A stretch of DNA of 64,000 nt from Ectobius pallidus (lineage: Eukaryota > Arthropoda > Insecta > Blattodea > Ectobiidae): positions 178,682,825-178,746,824 of the forward strand of contig CAXKWD010000006.1 of NCBI GenBank assembly GCA_964059195.1, in the 5' to 3' direction. Positions 35,344-47,100 of this stretch are shown here, piece by piece (the stretch's first letter is position 1; every line of letters starts with the position of its first letter). The position numbers and the translations under genes were made by a program. The notes beneath the pieces were generated by a model. The model ran no database searches. It was not told where the DNA came from and saw nothing but the letters and a program-made list of their open reading frames with translations.

Positions 35344-36971
35344 TGTGTATAATAATTAAAACCCTTAGAGGACAAAAGAGGACAACGAGGCGTCTGGTCC
35401 CTTCATCTGATACTATGCAGTTAGTGTTTATAACATTAAGGGGAAGAGCCATTGCAGATATCTAATAGTTCTGCTCTTCATCAGTTAAATTGGCCACCAT
35501 GTTGAAACGGAATCGTAAAATAAAAACTCCTACGTGTACGTTGTTTTTTTAACGACTTCAAGGAACATTCATGCCAGATTGAAAGAAAATCGAACAACGT
35601 GTTTGGTGTTGTTTGCGTAACAAACACATTTAAAGGCAAACAGACAAAGAGTTACGTCAATAATACCTGAAAGAGTAGCATTAAAACGCTATCAAACAAG
35701 TAAACATACGTAGTTTTTAATGATTTCAGAGAACATTTATGCCAAATAGAAGAAACAAACATATTTGGGTGCGACAGGACCTCACATGTTGCATTTAGAA
35801 AACTCGCAGACGAAATAAATGTCAATAAAAAGTGAACGTCTCATATTCGAAGAGGTAATTGTAGTGTTTCCATAAAATTGGAGATGATCAGGGTTATATA
35901 ATACGCCTGACCCTGAAGATACTTGCATTAACCATAAATAACGCCAGGTTAGTTGTACACTGTAATTCTGTAATCATTACTGAAAAGCGTTTTATTTATT
36001 CGCTTGTTGACGTGTTATTACCTGGATATGACGTAGAAGGTAATGACCTTACAAAAGGTACCACCAGAGGGCACGCTGCGTCGTGTTTTGTTTAAACCAT
36101 CATTAAACTGTCTAATTGTTCTGACCTTCACCAAAGCCGTAAATCAATTCATGTGTCTTAAATGCTTTCATTTCGTGACTTTTTTTTTCTATTGCGAAAC
36201 ACAACAATGGCGAAATTTTGATTTTTATCTGACAGATCTTCCATGACCTACTCTGATTGATCTAGTTTAAGTGGATACTCGGCTGAATAGTAAACAATGT
36301 TGCCTTTTCTATGACTTCAAGAGAGATATGCATTTCCTTGTTTCTGCTTTCTTCAACTGTTTTGCTTTAAACAAATTGTTCCCAACCAAAAGATCCTGAA
36401 TTCCACCTTTTTTTTTATTTCTATTCTAAGCACAAGCGAACTGAAATTATTTTCCTTTTAAAATCTAGGATTCAAAATAGCATGAAACGTCGTACGATGT
36501 TAGACCGTTGTAAAGAATTTTAACAGCGTCATAAGCTAGCCTTCGTGCTTACCTCTTAAGTTCTTCATGGTCTTACATCGTAAATAACTGCCTATTCTAG
36601 TGTGTGGTGACCAATTATTAAAAATCTGATATCATACACATAACTTCCTGTACCCAATTGGCTCTTAGTAAGTTATATTCTGAATATTATGGAATTCATG
36701 TAAGAAATTTAAACAAATGTTTCAACCTGATGCAAAGCTTTATCATTCACCAGGCAGGACTGAGTTTCTACAAACACTGGGTGGCTTATAACTACCCTTT
36801 AGAGAATTTTTAGGAATATTTTTTTCAAATATGTTTTAGCTCCTACTGTAAGCAACTCACGTACAAAATTTAAACGACATCGTTACGGCCGTTTTCGAGA
36901 AAATCGTGAAAAATACAATTTTGTTAATGTAAAATGGCATTAGAATTAAGAGAAAGTCTTCACCGATCTTC
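35344..36971. other. Intergenic, nothing recognised
   Basis: AT-rich single-copy-looking sequence with no supported gene between a family A copy and the hAT MITE. Confidence 0.5.
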
Positions 36972-36979
36972 GTATAGAA

Positions 36980-37959
36980 CAGTGGCGGCTATTCGGGGGA
37001 AGTAGGTGAAGTAGCACTTCACCAGTATTTTCCCTTTACAATACGTATTTTTAAAGTTTATTTTCCATATCACGAATTGGTTTTTACTATAAATGTATCT
37101 GTATTTTTGAATTGCCCGCCACGCCACCACCTGGTGGCAAAGCTAGGAGACACTAACATCCTGAGAGGGCAGCTGCTTCAAGTCGGCCGTGTGAAGGTGA
37201 ACTGGAAACCACGTCCTGCGTTGCATGGGTAGTCTGTTCAAATAAAAAATGAGGATGGCAAGCAGCAGTTTTCTCGCTTATCCCACGTCTGCTAGGTGAC
37301 GAGAACAGACTACCCATGAAGCAGTCCCCCTTTTTCAGGCATTTTCTTCGCCAGCACCTCACACTGCCAGCTCGGAGAAAGAGGTGGGCACGTTAGATCT
37401 TCCACCGTCTGACGGTCTAACGCCGCCAAATTCGAATGTGTTAAATTAAGAAAAACCCGGATTCCACAACCCCGATTAAGTATTCTGTCGCACTGGGAAC
37501 ACTAAGCGACTTCCTCTACCTCGATCATTAAAAATACTATTTTCTCGTCTCTTATTCCATTTCCGGGGAACTCTCACGCGATTTGCCCTGCCCTAATTAT
37601 TATTATTATTGTTGTTGTTATTACTGTTATTATTACCATCATAATTACTATCATTATTATTGTTATTATTATTTTTGTACTATTTTCTCTCGTCACACAA
37701 CTCACACAACGTTCGACGAGACGAGAGAAATTAGCAAAAAATAATCGCGTGAGAGTTCCCAGAGATGGATTAAGAGACGAGCAGTTTAGATAGGCCTACT
37801 CATAATTTCTAAAAATATTTTAAGTTTGCTGTATGAAATTGTATTTGCAGCACACCCTCGTTTTGAGCCACGAGCCGCTATTGGGTGAATTCCGTTATTA
37901 ACATAAGCATGTGGCATTTTTTTCTCTTCACCTAATTTTCCGGCCACGAGCCGCCACTG
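36980..37959. mobile_element. Non-autonomous hAT element with perfect 8-bp target duplication
   Basis: The ends are CAGTGGCGGCT on the left and its complement AGCCGCCACTG on the right. GTATAGAA flanks both sides (36972-36979 and 37960-37967). No transposase is visible in 980 bases. Inside are imperfect inverted arms around 37546-37590 and 37744-37785 (TCTCGTCTCTTA and its complement, TCTCACGCGATT and its complement) and an ATT/GTT-rich stretch near 37600-37680. Confidence 0.9.
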
Positions 37960-37967
37960 GTATAGAA

Positions 37968-40311
37968 TAGATTTAAGGGAAGTAGAATTTGCGAGGGATG
38001 GTTGGATGGATAGGGTTGAACGGCGGGCTCAGGTAAGCGCGGCAATGAACTCCGGGTTCCATAAAATATATAATTTTCTTATTATAAGTTTTCTCAGGAA
38101 TTGTCTATGGTTACTGAGTAAGTAAGTAATTGAGTCACATGGAAGTCGCCGGAACTATCCAATATAATTTGAACTCGTGTTTCCGTGTACATCCAATGCC
38201 ACCTTTAACAAGTCCGTTAATTGAAGGTGGTTCCCCATAGCAACCGGAAAAAAATGAGCATCGTTGAAATCGAATTTTTGCAGTGTAACACATCAATTTT
38301 CGCATCAAAATCGCTCATGAAAGCAGGCCTAAATGAGAAAACATTGAATGACTTGGACGAAACTCACTATGCGGGAGTGTTTTGAGCTAGGGAACTGATT
38401 TGGGTAAGGTTCATGAATCTGTGGTTTGTTTTAATCCTTTTATTTCGAATTGGGGCCCATATGGCAGCATAAGATTCGTTTGATTCATTCAATTATTTAT
38501 ATTTACTTCATAAAACAATACAATTAGGACAAAATTATTTATTGCTGTAATTTGTGTAAAAACGATGTCAGTGTTAATAAATATAATGTACCTGCTATAT
38601 GCAAAGTTCCAGGTGGAGTTAATAGGCCATATTCCAGCAACTATTGAGTTTTAGACCACAGCATATGTGAAGGAATAAATGGGATATCTAGATTATTAAC
38701 ACAACGAATTACAACAAATCCTTCATGTCTACAATATTCCTTTATTTTTGTCAAAACGTCTGAAGTCCTTATAAATACAGTAAAATTTTTAGGGTAAAAA
38801 AAAATTAACTTTTTGGAATTTTCTCATCCGTTGCAGGCTAAAAGCTGTAGGTCTGCCAAATTTGAAGTTTCTCTGGAAGTGAGTGAACTTTCGTATCAAT
38901 GAGTTCTAGACTTTCATAGATGCAAATGACGTCACGGCTATCCAGCCAGTTTTTCTATACTTATAGGGCAGCTATAAGCACCCAAATTTGTACGATTATG
39001 GCGATTGGATGTGTTAATATTCTTGACAAATTTTACGATTCTCCCTTTTACATAAGTGTGTCAAAAATTATTTTTGTGGAAAATATACAAAACCACACTT
39101 GTAGATTTCTCAAAATCCGTTGCTGCTGGTGCATTCTACAGCACAGAAGCAATGAGTGTCTAGATTTTTAGTTTATTGTAACATAGTATTATATAATTTA
39201 CGTGTAGAGGATATTTTTGAGGGGGTGCCCTCAGCCTCGTGTTTCGAACTGAGCAGCTTACTTGATCATGGACCTTATTTTTTAGGGTGGAGAAAGTTAG
39301 GGGCCTATGTGACTTTCGTATCAAATTACGTGATGTAGAAAATGATCTCTCCGCTTTCATCTGTTCTCGTTTAACCAAATACCTTTTACCTTTAATATTT
39401 CGGGTATTTGGTTTAGCCAGTTCATAGCTTGTGGACGAAGGGATTTATTTGGTCCGAAGGAAATTTGTATTCTGAATCTGAAGTTTGGCTACACTGCGCG
39501 ATTATCATGGCGGGCGACATGCCTATTGCCTGCACACAGCTTCCAGATTTTAGGCATTGACTTTCTGTTATTGATATTTTGTGCTATAGAAAAATGTTCT
39601 AAATGTTTAATTAAAGTTTGTGAATGCCTACAGTTTAAACGAAAGGAACCGATTAAGTGTAGGTACCTAAGTATGTAAGTAAAATTTTAAGGTTAATGTA
39701 ATCTTTCTAGTATTATAGTAGTTTGGGCAATCCTCTGCCGTAACATCAACGTTCTTAACCTAACCTAACATTAGAATGTATGGCTCCGTTGCGTGAGTGC
39801 ATCTACATCTACATCTACACCACCAGTCAAAACAGGAAGGGGACAGTTTCCCACTTTGCTGGATTGGTTAATTGTTTCATTTCCCCCCCCCCCCCCCCAC
39901 ACGAAAAACTCCCATATTTCATGTTGTAGAATACAAATATAGGCAGCCTTTGTTTCTAAGAATATTTTAAATGTAGGTAAAATCGGTGAGAAGTTCACAG
40001 AAAACTAACCTAAATTAGCACTCAGAAAGAAAGCGCACACACCAGAATTGGCTGCTTTAGACAGCGAAGGTGCATGCAGGGAAGAAACTGATGGGTCACA
40101 TGGTGCTGGAATCATGATGCCACAGACGTGGTCTGTCGCTATCACTGTCTAGAATACCACCGGCCCCCACAATGAGAGACATCTAGGTGTGAATGGTGGA
40201 ACTACTAGCAACGATGAAAATTTCAAACATTTTATTATTTTTTCCTTTCTCCTCTTTCCCTCCTTCACCCTACCTACCTATTTGGGACTTTATCGTACTT
40301 GACAAATTTTT
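37968..40311. other. Intergenic, repeat fragments
   Basis: Dispersed repeat H (38.2-38.5 kb), a family F left piece (38.6 kb), a SINE scrap (39.23 kb), CATCTA repeats (39800-39820) and the poly-C run. No host gene seen. Confidence 0.5.
39881..39900 (+). repeat. Poly-C run
   Basis: About 18 consecutive C, followed by ACACACG. Such runs are rare in this AT-rich sequence and the exact length may be a sequencing artefact. Confidence 0.85.
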
Positions 40312-40386
40312 GCACCTAATGGGTTCAAACACGGGACCGCTAGCATGATAGCCAGTTGTCTTAACCACTACGCCATCGAGTGATTG
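40312..40386 (-). repeat. tRNA-like SINE head
   Basis: The minus strand reads ACTCGATGGCGTAGTGGTTA and AGAC (A box), and CCGTGTTTGAACCCATTAG (B box). The spacing is like a tRNA but the acceptor stem does not pair, so it is called SINE-derived. Confidence 0.5.
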
Positions 40387-40679
40387 TTGAGGTGTGAAGC
40401 GAGAATTCATCTATTTAAGTTTAGAGACCTGCATGATATAGCGGAGATTCAAAATTTTGTATTAATTGCAATTGTGAATTATCATTTTGGTTTTATTAAT
40501 GGACTCGTCTTGTGAGTGGCATACCATTGAAATAAAAAACTCACGTGATGGGTCCTGAGTAACGCTAAAGAGGCTCTGGTGATGATTTGATACAAGGGTA
40601 ATTTTCATATTGTAGTAATTAGTGCAAATACTTTGGTACGACACGAAAAGAATGCTCCACCATATCATTAGGCACTATA

Positions 40680-41594
40680 TCCATGCCACAACATTCGCAC
40701 AAGATGGGAGTAGCAGTCAACTTGTGTTGCCATAACGACAGAAATTGTGAAATTGCCATTCAGTACAGTATCCAACCAAGCCGTGGGATGTGCTTAAGCT
40801 GTGGAATCATTTCTGGTAAATGGGTATTCCGTTGTCACTTTCCGGATTCGCTTCTAAATTCCCCCTCGTGGTGCAGTTCCAGATCGGAAAAGCATTAGCT
40901 TATGGGTGTCAAACTTTAGAGCAAGTGGTAACATGATTAAAAAGGGAGGGGGAAGGCCACGCAGCGTTCAAACTCCGAGTGCTGAGACATGTTTCCCAGA
41001 CGCTTAATTTCTTTTCATGGCGACATTCCCTGGCCAGCACGATTACCAGACCTTACACCCTGCGATTATTTTCTGTGGGGATATCTTTAGGCTGAGGTGT
41101 ATAAACATCGGCCGAGGAGTTTGCCAGCCGTAAGAAATGCAATACAGGAAGAGATTGGTCTTATTCCTCAAGAAATGTTGGTTAGAACAATGGAGAATTT
41201 GGGAAAAAATAGTTTTATGCTGCACCCTAGGCTCCTCTCTAATGAGGCCTGCCTGGGAAGGTGGGGTTTAGGGTTTCGTCACAGAAGAAATTCAATGTGA
41301 GACATAATAAACTTCGTGCTATTCAGTATATTGCTCCTAAACTAACATAAACGTTCCTAACCTAACAAAACCCGCTGAGCTTGGCTGGGGTGCAGCATAA
41401 ATCTATCTTTTGCCGAGAATTTCCGAAGTTGCATTCAACAATGCAACAATACATCACCTCTTAAGTGACACATTGCTCAAAACATGAAACTTTCTACTGT
41501 GTAGAATCATCCATGTTAATACAGCTTCTTTATTTTGATCCATCTGTTTTTTATTTGAACTGTAAAATATGGAGGATGTTTTGCCGCACCCTGT
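40680..41594 (+). mobile_element. Decayed Tc1/mariner-superfamily transposase (DUF4817-type)
   Basis: Near 40940-40985 the plus strand reads GGGRPRSVQTP. After a deletion come LISFHGDIPWPAR and PDLTPCDYFLWGYL, a stop, then AEVYKHRPRSLP, RNAIQEEIGLIPQEM and LVRTMENL, which is the C-terminal half of a transposase common in insect genomes. Stops and frame changes show it is dead. TTTTGCCGCACCCTGTA at 41578-41594 fits the right terminal repeat (TACAGGGTGCGGCAAAA). No matching left end was found. Confidence 0.7.
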
Positions 41595-42440
41595 ATTACG
41601 TTAATCTGGGTGAAACAGTGTACAGATGTTGGCATTGGTTATGGTGTTGCTGCTAGAGCTACCTGTCACTAAACTGAACTAATCTAATCTAATCTGTCAC
41701 AAACCTTGATTATGTTGCAAACCGTCACTTGTTGAACCAACGTGTAAAGCTTGGGAGCATTGTACGACACAGTCAAAATAAGTTGAAGGATCTTAGCCAG
41801 CCAATCACAGACTCGGGAGACAATCTACTGACCTCATAATCTCTCATGTCTATAAATGTACTACACGATATAAGTTCATGTATAACAAGTCAATAAACTA
41901 GGTTTGCCCCTCACAGTGTGTTGTCGTTATTAGAGGGAATAAGGAGGAAAAATGTTACACTAAGACGCCCAATCCCTCTCTTACGGTAACTCCTATTAAC
42001 ACTGATGTTATTCACCGTACGAAATAATGTGTTGTTTATAATCCATAGACTCCTCGACCATCTGCTCATACCGTTAATCATGTTTGAAATACTGGTGACA
42101 TTATGCACTTGGTCCCACTTGATATGGCGTAAGAATAATAATATGTGAAATACATATTTGTGGTAACTAATGAGATGAACAATCACTGGCATATTCAAGA
42201 TGGGGATGTTTAAAACACTCACACAACTTTCTCTACCTATGAAAGATCATCGATCAGAATGGTAATGAAGTCACTTATAATGAGAACACCCAGTTGGAGG
42301 TTCCAGTACCTAGGCCAGCTCGGTTAAGCTTATTTTCCTAGAGAGAGCAGAGCCCATCGCCTCACAACCCTTCTTGGCCCTAATTTAGGCATGTAGTTAT
42401 TTAGTCTTTCCCAGAGACTTGGTTCCCAGGATTTGGCAGG
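41595..42440. other. Intergenic, nothing certain
   Basis: A SINE fragment at 42325-42440 adjoins the LINE tail. The 103-codon minus frame at 41911-42222 has no recognised similarity. Confidence 0.45.
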
Positions 42441-43923
42441 GTTTAGAATTAGAATTAGAATTGTTTTATTTTACCTGGTGGAATTAAGGCCATTAGGCCT
42501 TCTCTTCCATTCAACCAGGATTAATACAACTGAGCTTTACAATCTTACAATAAAATAAGTATGATACAAGTACAAAGTTACAAATACACAGGAACATGAT
42601 TATATTATTATCATTTAAGACTTAGAACTAGTTCACTAGAGATAATACAATACATAAAAAAAAAATATGTTAAAATAGTTTGCTACTTACTAAGATTTAA
42701 ACTATTACTAAAATATTAACTATTACTAAGAAATATAATGTGAAATAAAAATGAAAAGTTGTGAACAATTGGAAACGTTTTCAGTATTTAGATATGTGAT
42801 GATTTATTGTTATTAATGTAAAACCAAGTCCCTAACTATGGCATCATTGGTCAGCTTACGCAAGAATTGCATTTGTGTTTGACAGTTCCTACAGTTCTCA
42901 GGTAAAGCATTCCAAGATCGCGACATGGAGACAACAAAGGAGCAAGAGTAATGGGTTGTTTTATGACGAGGGATACTTAGAATAGAGTTTCTTTGTGAGC
43001 GAGTACCGAGATCATGATTAGAAGATAACCGTTGAAAACGTTCATACAAATAAGTTGGTGTAGAGGACTTGAGGATGTTGAATAGTAGAGTGATGGAATG
43101 TGTCAATCGTCGTTCGTTTAGTCTAGCCCAGGACAGCATTTCAAAAGAGGGGGTGATATGTTCATATTTACGGATGTTGCAAATGTAACGAACGCATAGA
43201 TTATGAGCCCGTTGCAGTCGTTGTCCCAAGTCGGTGTTTAAGTCTGTATATAGTACGTCGCAGTAATCAAAATGGGGCATGATTAATGTTTGCACCAGGA
43301 TTTTTTTTAGTTTAAAGGGGAGGAAATTCTTGAGTCGCTTTAACGAGTGTAATGTAGAGAAGACTTTTTGGCATATCTCAGTAGTTTGTAGTTTCCAGTT
43401 AAGATTTTTGTCCATAATGATGCCAAGGTTTTTTACTTGATGTACAAAAGGGACAATTGATGCATTTACTGTTACAGGAGTAATGTTGTTCATATCCAAA
43501 TGGCAAAACATTTGCTGTCGTCCAATGATGATTGCTTGTGACTTTTCTGCATTGATAGTTAGGTCAAACTTTCCTGTCCATGTGGATGTAGTGTCTATGT
43601 CTTTATTGAGTTTTTCAATTGCATGGTGTATTGTCTCCGGTCTTGAGTGTATGTATAGTTGGAAGTCGTCAGCATACAGATGATATATACAGTGTTTTAG
43701 GGATGTAGAAATGTCATTTATGTAGATAGAGAACAGTAATGGTGCTAATACGGAACCCTGGGGTACTCCCCTCTGTACTGGCCGCCATTTTGAGTTTTGG
43801 TTTGGAGTTGATATGCATTGTAGGCGATCAGTGAGATAGGAGATGAACCAGGATACTACGTTGTCTGATAGATGCAATGCAGTGAGTTTATGCGTTAGTA
43901 GTTCAATGTTCACTGAGTCGAAC
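42441..43923 (-). mobile_element. 5'-truncated LINE with an intact 3' reverse transcriptase frame
   Basis: An unbroken frame of about 369 codons ends at 42813. It begins inside RT motif A (FDSVNIELL, with no true start codon), then RGVPQGSVLAPLLFSIYINDI, the catalytic YADDFQLY, and the long C-terminal region typical of CR1/Jockey-group LINEs. The 3' UTR ends in three copies of TTCTAA (42443-42462). The lack of stops suggests a young insertion. The truncated 5' edge at about 43923 lies only about 110 bases from RCC1L exon 1, on the opposite strand. Confidence 0.88.
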
Positions 43924-44036
43924 CCCTACACCTCCGTGGCCAACACGGTCACACTTAAAATTATTACAAAATGCACTAAACTTAACATCGAAGTCATTGT
44001 TTGTTAATTGTACTGTGTAATGTTTTTCAGATCAGC

Positions 44037-44178
44037 ATGAACGCAACAAAGGCATTGGACCTGTCATGGTGCAGAACTAAATGGTTACTGAATAAGTTCT
44101 CATCTCATCGGGGTTTTGTACGATGTTATGTCAAAAGAAAATACCCCATAGACCGTGAAGAGGAAAAGACGCTTCCAG
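44037..44178 (+). CDS. RCC1L: RCC1L exon 1: start codon and targeting region
   Basis: MNATKALDLSWC start; 47 codons plus one base, donor GTAAAG. TTTTTCAG just before 44031 could be a true acceptor (then a 5' UTR exon lies upstream) or chance. The phase fits only if exon 2 is read from 48002, which also restores the conserved VFQY residues at the junction. Confidence 0.8.
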
Positions 44179-47100
44179 GTAAAGTAGCACTTTAATATAA
44201 TTATAGACAGTGACGCAATGAACTGTGAACCAGCTGTTTGCTGTTTATCTACTTGTTATTGTGTCCTGTATGTGTTTACTATTGCACCGCGCGTATTTAT
44301 GTGTCAACACAGTCAAATACAACAATCGACAATCTGTATAATATTCGGGCCAGAGGTATCTCTGGTGCAAATTTAAACATAAAAAGTATACACGAAAACC
44401 CACACACCCAGGAAGATTTATTTAAACAAAACATCCGCCAGGAAATTGCATTTTGCAACACAAACTACGGGAGTGTTGGAAGGATTCTTAAAAAGATGCC
44501 AAAAGTGTATGGACAACAACGGTGGCCATTTTCAGTAAGTAAAGCGTTGGAACATAGTTGTATGGTTCCATCAGCACCACTCTACTTGAACTCTTGCTGC
44601 AGCCGGTTCATGGTTGATTGGGCCTTCTTCCTTGGCTTGCACTGCAAAATACAGATTAGTCCAAAAAATAAAAGATAATATTCTTTTTATTCCTCTCCAT
44701 TGCCTGCCGTGACAGTTTGTTGATTTCCCATGCACGTGGATCCTTAGGCATGATTCTTACATGAGCCTGTTTGTAAAGTCACTGTTTCTAAACTTGTCGG
44801 TGTTTGCCAGACTGAGTTAACAGGCATGGAGTTACCACTAGCATAAATAAATTCACTTTATTTTCGTGCGAAAGCTAATGAAATGCGCTGTCAAAGGAAG
44901 AGGTCTAGCTGTGGAAGGCATGAGTCCTCTGAAAATGAAAATGAATTAATTTTGTTTAAAGACAGGGAAAAAATGAAAATTCTGTGTAAAAAAAATTATG
45001 GTTTTGAAATATTTTGATTATCCATAGTTGCCAATTGAGCTTAGGTACCATATTTAACATGATTTATGATATCCCATAGTATATTATAACTTCCACTTCT
45101 TACACAATAATTATTATTTTCCCTTCATTTCACATATTTTTATTGACCTTAATTGTTTCTTGAAGTAGCCGAGATGTGGAGAGTGGCTCTTGTAGATGTA
45201 CACCTATTTACTCACACAATTCATTTTATGTGAGTTTTATTTCCTTGGAAATAAATTAGAAGACATACAATAAAAGTGTAGAAAAGACTTTTACCGTAAA
45301 ATACCAGTATAACGAAATTTAGGGGACCTCAGAAATGAATTTCTTATACTGAAATGTTACAGGTGTACTATTCTGGACTTCATTTTTTGAAAAAGTCAAA
45401 GTAGTCACCAACCAATGCACATGAATTTAAAACAGAATCTGACATATTGCTGTTGTGATACAAAAAAAATCTTGACTACGTGCCAAGTGTCAAACTCTGT
45501 TGATCACTGTGTTGCACACCTTCCTCTTCAACCTCAAAATGTCTGCCATAATTCCATCATCTTTGATTTCACATCACAGTTCACACTGACATAGTCCTTA
45601 AGATTCGCCCTTGCAGGCTCATCTTACTTTTCCACTTCTCTTCTCATTCTGTGTCATCTAGCATTTTATTCCAGCTTTTCTAAAGCAGTTTGCGATTATT
45701 ATTCCTTCTTTAAGCTATTTTCATTCAGCATTCAACACTCATCATTTAACATCTCTCCCTGAGGCAATATTACACAGCATATGCCAGAAAAAATAATATT
45801 CTATACAGGTAAATAAGCAAAATTTTATTTTGTTATACTGAAAGTTCTAAATTTGTTATAATGAAATGTTTCAACACACATTAAATAGGGAAAAGAGAGG
45901 GGGCAATAAATAATTTTGTAATACTCAAAATGTTGTTATACTGGTGTTTGTTATACTGGTATTTACTGTATTTGAAAATACACAACACTAAGTTCCATGT
46001 TCCATAGTGCATCAATGTTGAGCACTTCTCTCTTTAGTAACACGCTTCTTTAAGCTAAATAGAACATCTATTTCTTCATAGTCCAGGCCCGACTATATGA
46101 AATGGTACATTGCAAATATTAACTATACTGTACAACACACAGTTTAGCAACGTTGGCATTTATTTGTAGACCGAATCATCTGCTGTGAACATCGTAAAGA
46201 CAACATGAATGTATGCTGTCGAACAGAATGCTGTTCACAGATGGGAAATTAATAAACTCGTCCAGGTCACTGAGGATCTTAAATCTGTTTTTACATGCAT
46301 AACTTACCAGTATGCATTGCTATAAGATGACTAGCATGTGCCCACGGCTTCGCCCGCGATAATTATTTCAAAAATAAAAAATAAAGAGCATAATAGTTAA
46401 ATCATATTTATTAACACCTAAATCACGTGAATTACATAACACGATTAGATAGCGTCGCCTGGTAAAAGCGATCTCAGATTCGAGTTCCTTGGCCCAGAAA
46501 ACCCCTGTATAGCGAGTTTCGTTCAAATCGAACGATGTTTGACCATATTTAGGGTTGATTATCCTTCTTCCGTGTAGGTTGAAAATGTCATATGTCTGTG
46601 GGCCTTGACACTCTAAACAAATGAATCGACCAGCATGGGCTTACAACATTCAAGCGATCGCGATGCTTTTATTTCCACGGTATGACAAAAATAGCCAAAG
46701 CCAATTGCAATTGATTTGACATTGAAATGTATTACTGAAATCTGATGCTTCGATAGCGCTAAAATCACGTTTTCTGCCAGTTTTTCACTCATAACTCGCG
46801 AACGAAAGCTAAAATTAAAAATTCAGCTTCGAAGTGCATTTGCCCACCTTTCAGTCCATCTATCTTTAAAATTTCAGATCTCTGCGTTCAGTAGATTTCG
46901 ATGGTCATCGCGGACAGACAGACAAACACTTCCTTTTATTATTATAAGAAAGCATGTGCCCGCGGCTTCGCCCACGATAATTATTTCAAAAATTTAAAAT
47001 TAAGATCATAATAGTTAAATCATTACATTTATTAACACCTAAATCACGTGGACTACATACCACGATTATGTAGCGTCGCCTGGTAAAAGCGACCTCAGAT

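Noticed and set aside
37600..37680. CRISPR-like or satellite array
   Set aside because: It is an imperfect ATT/GTT simple repeat with no spacer structure; nothing in this eukaryotic window resembles a CRISPR array.
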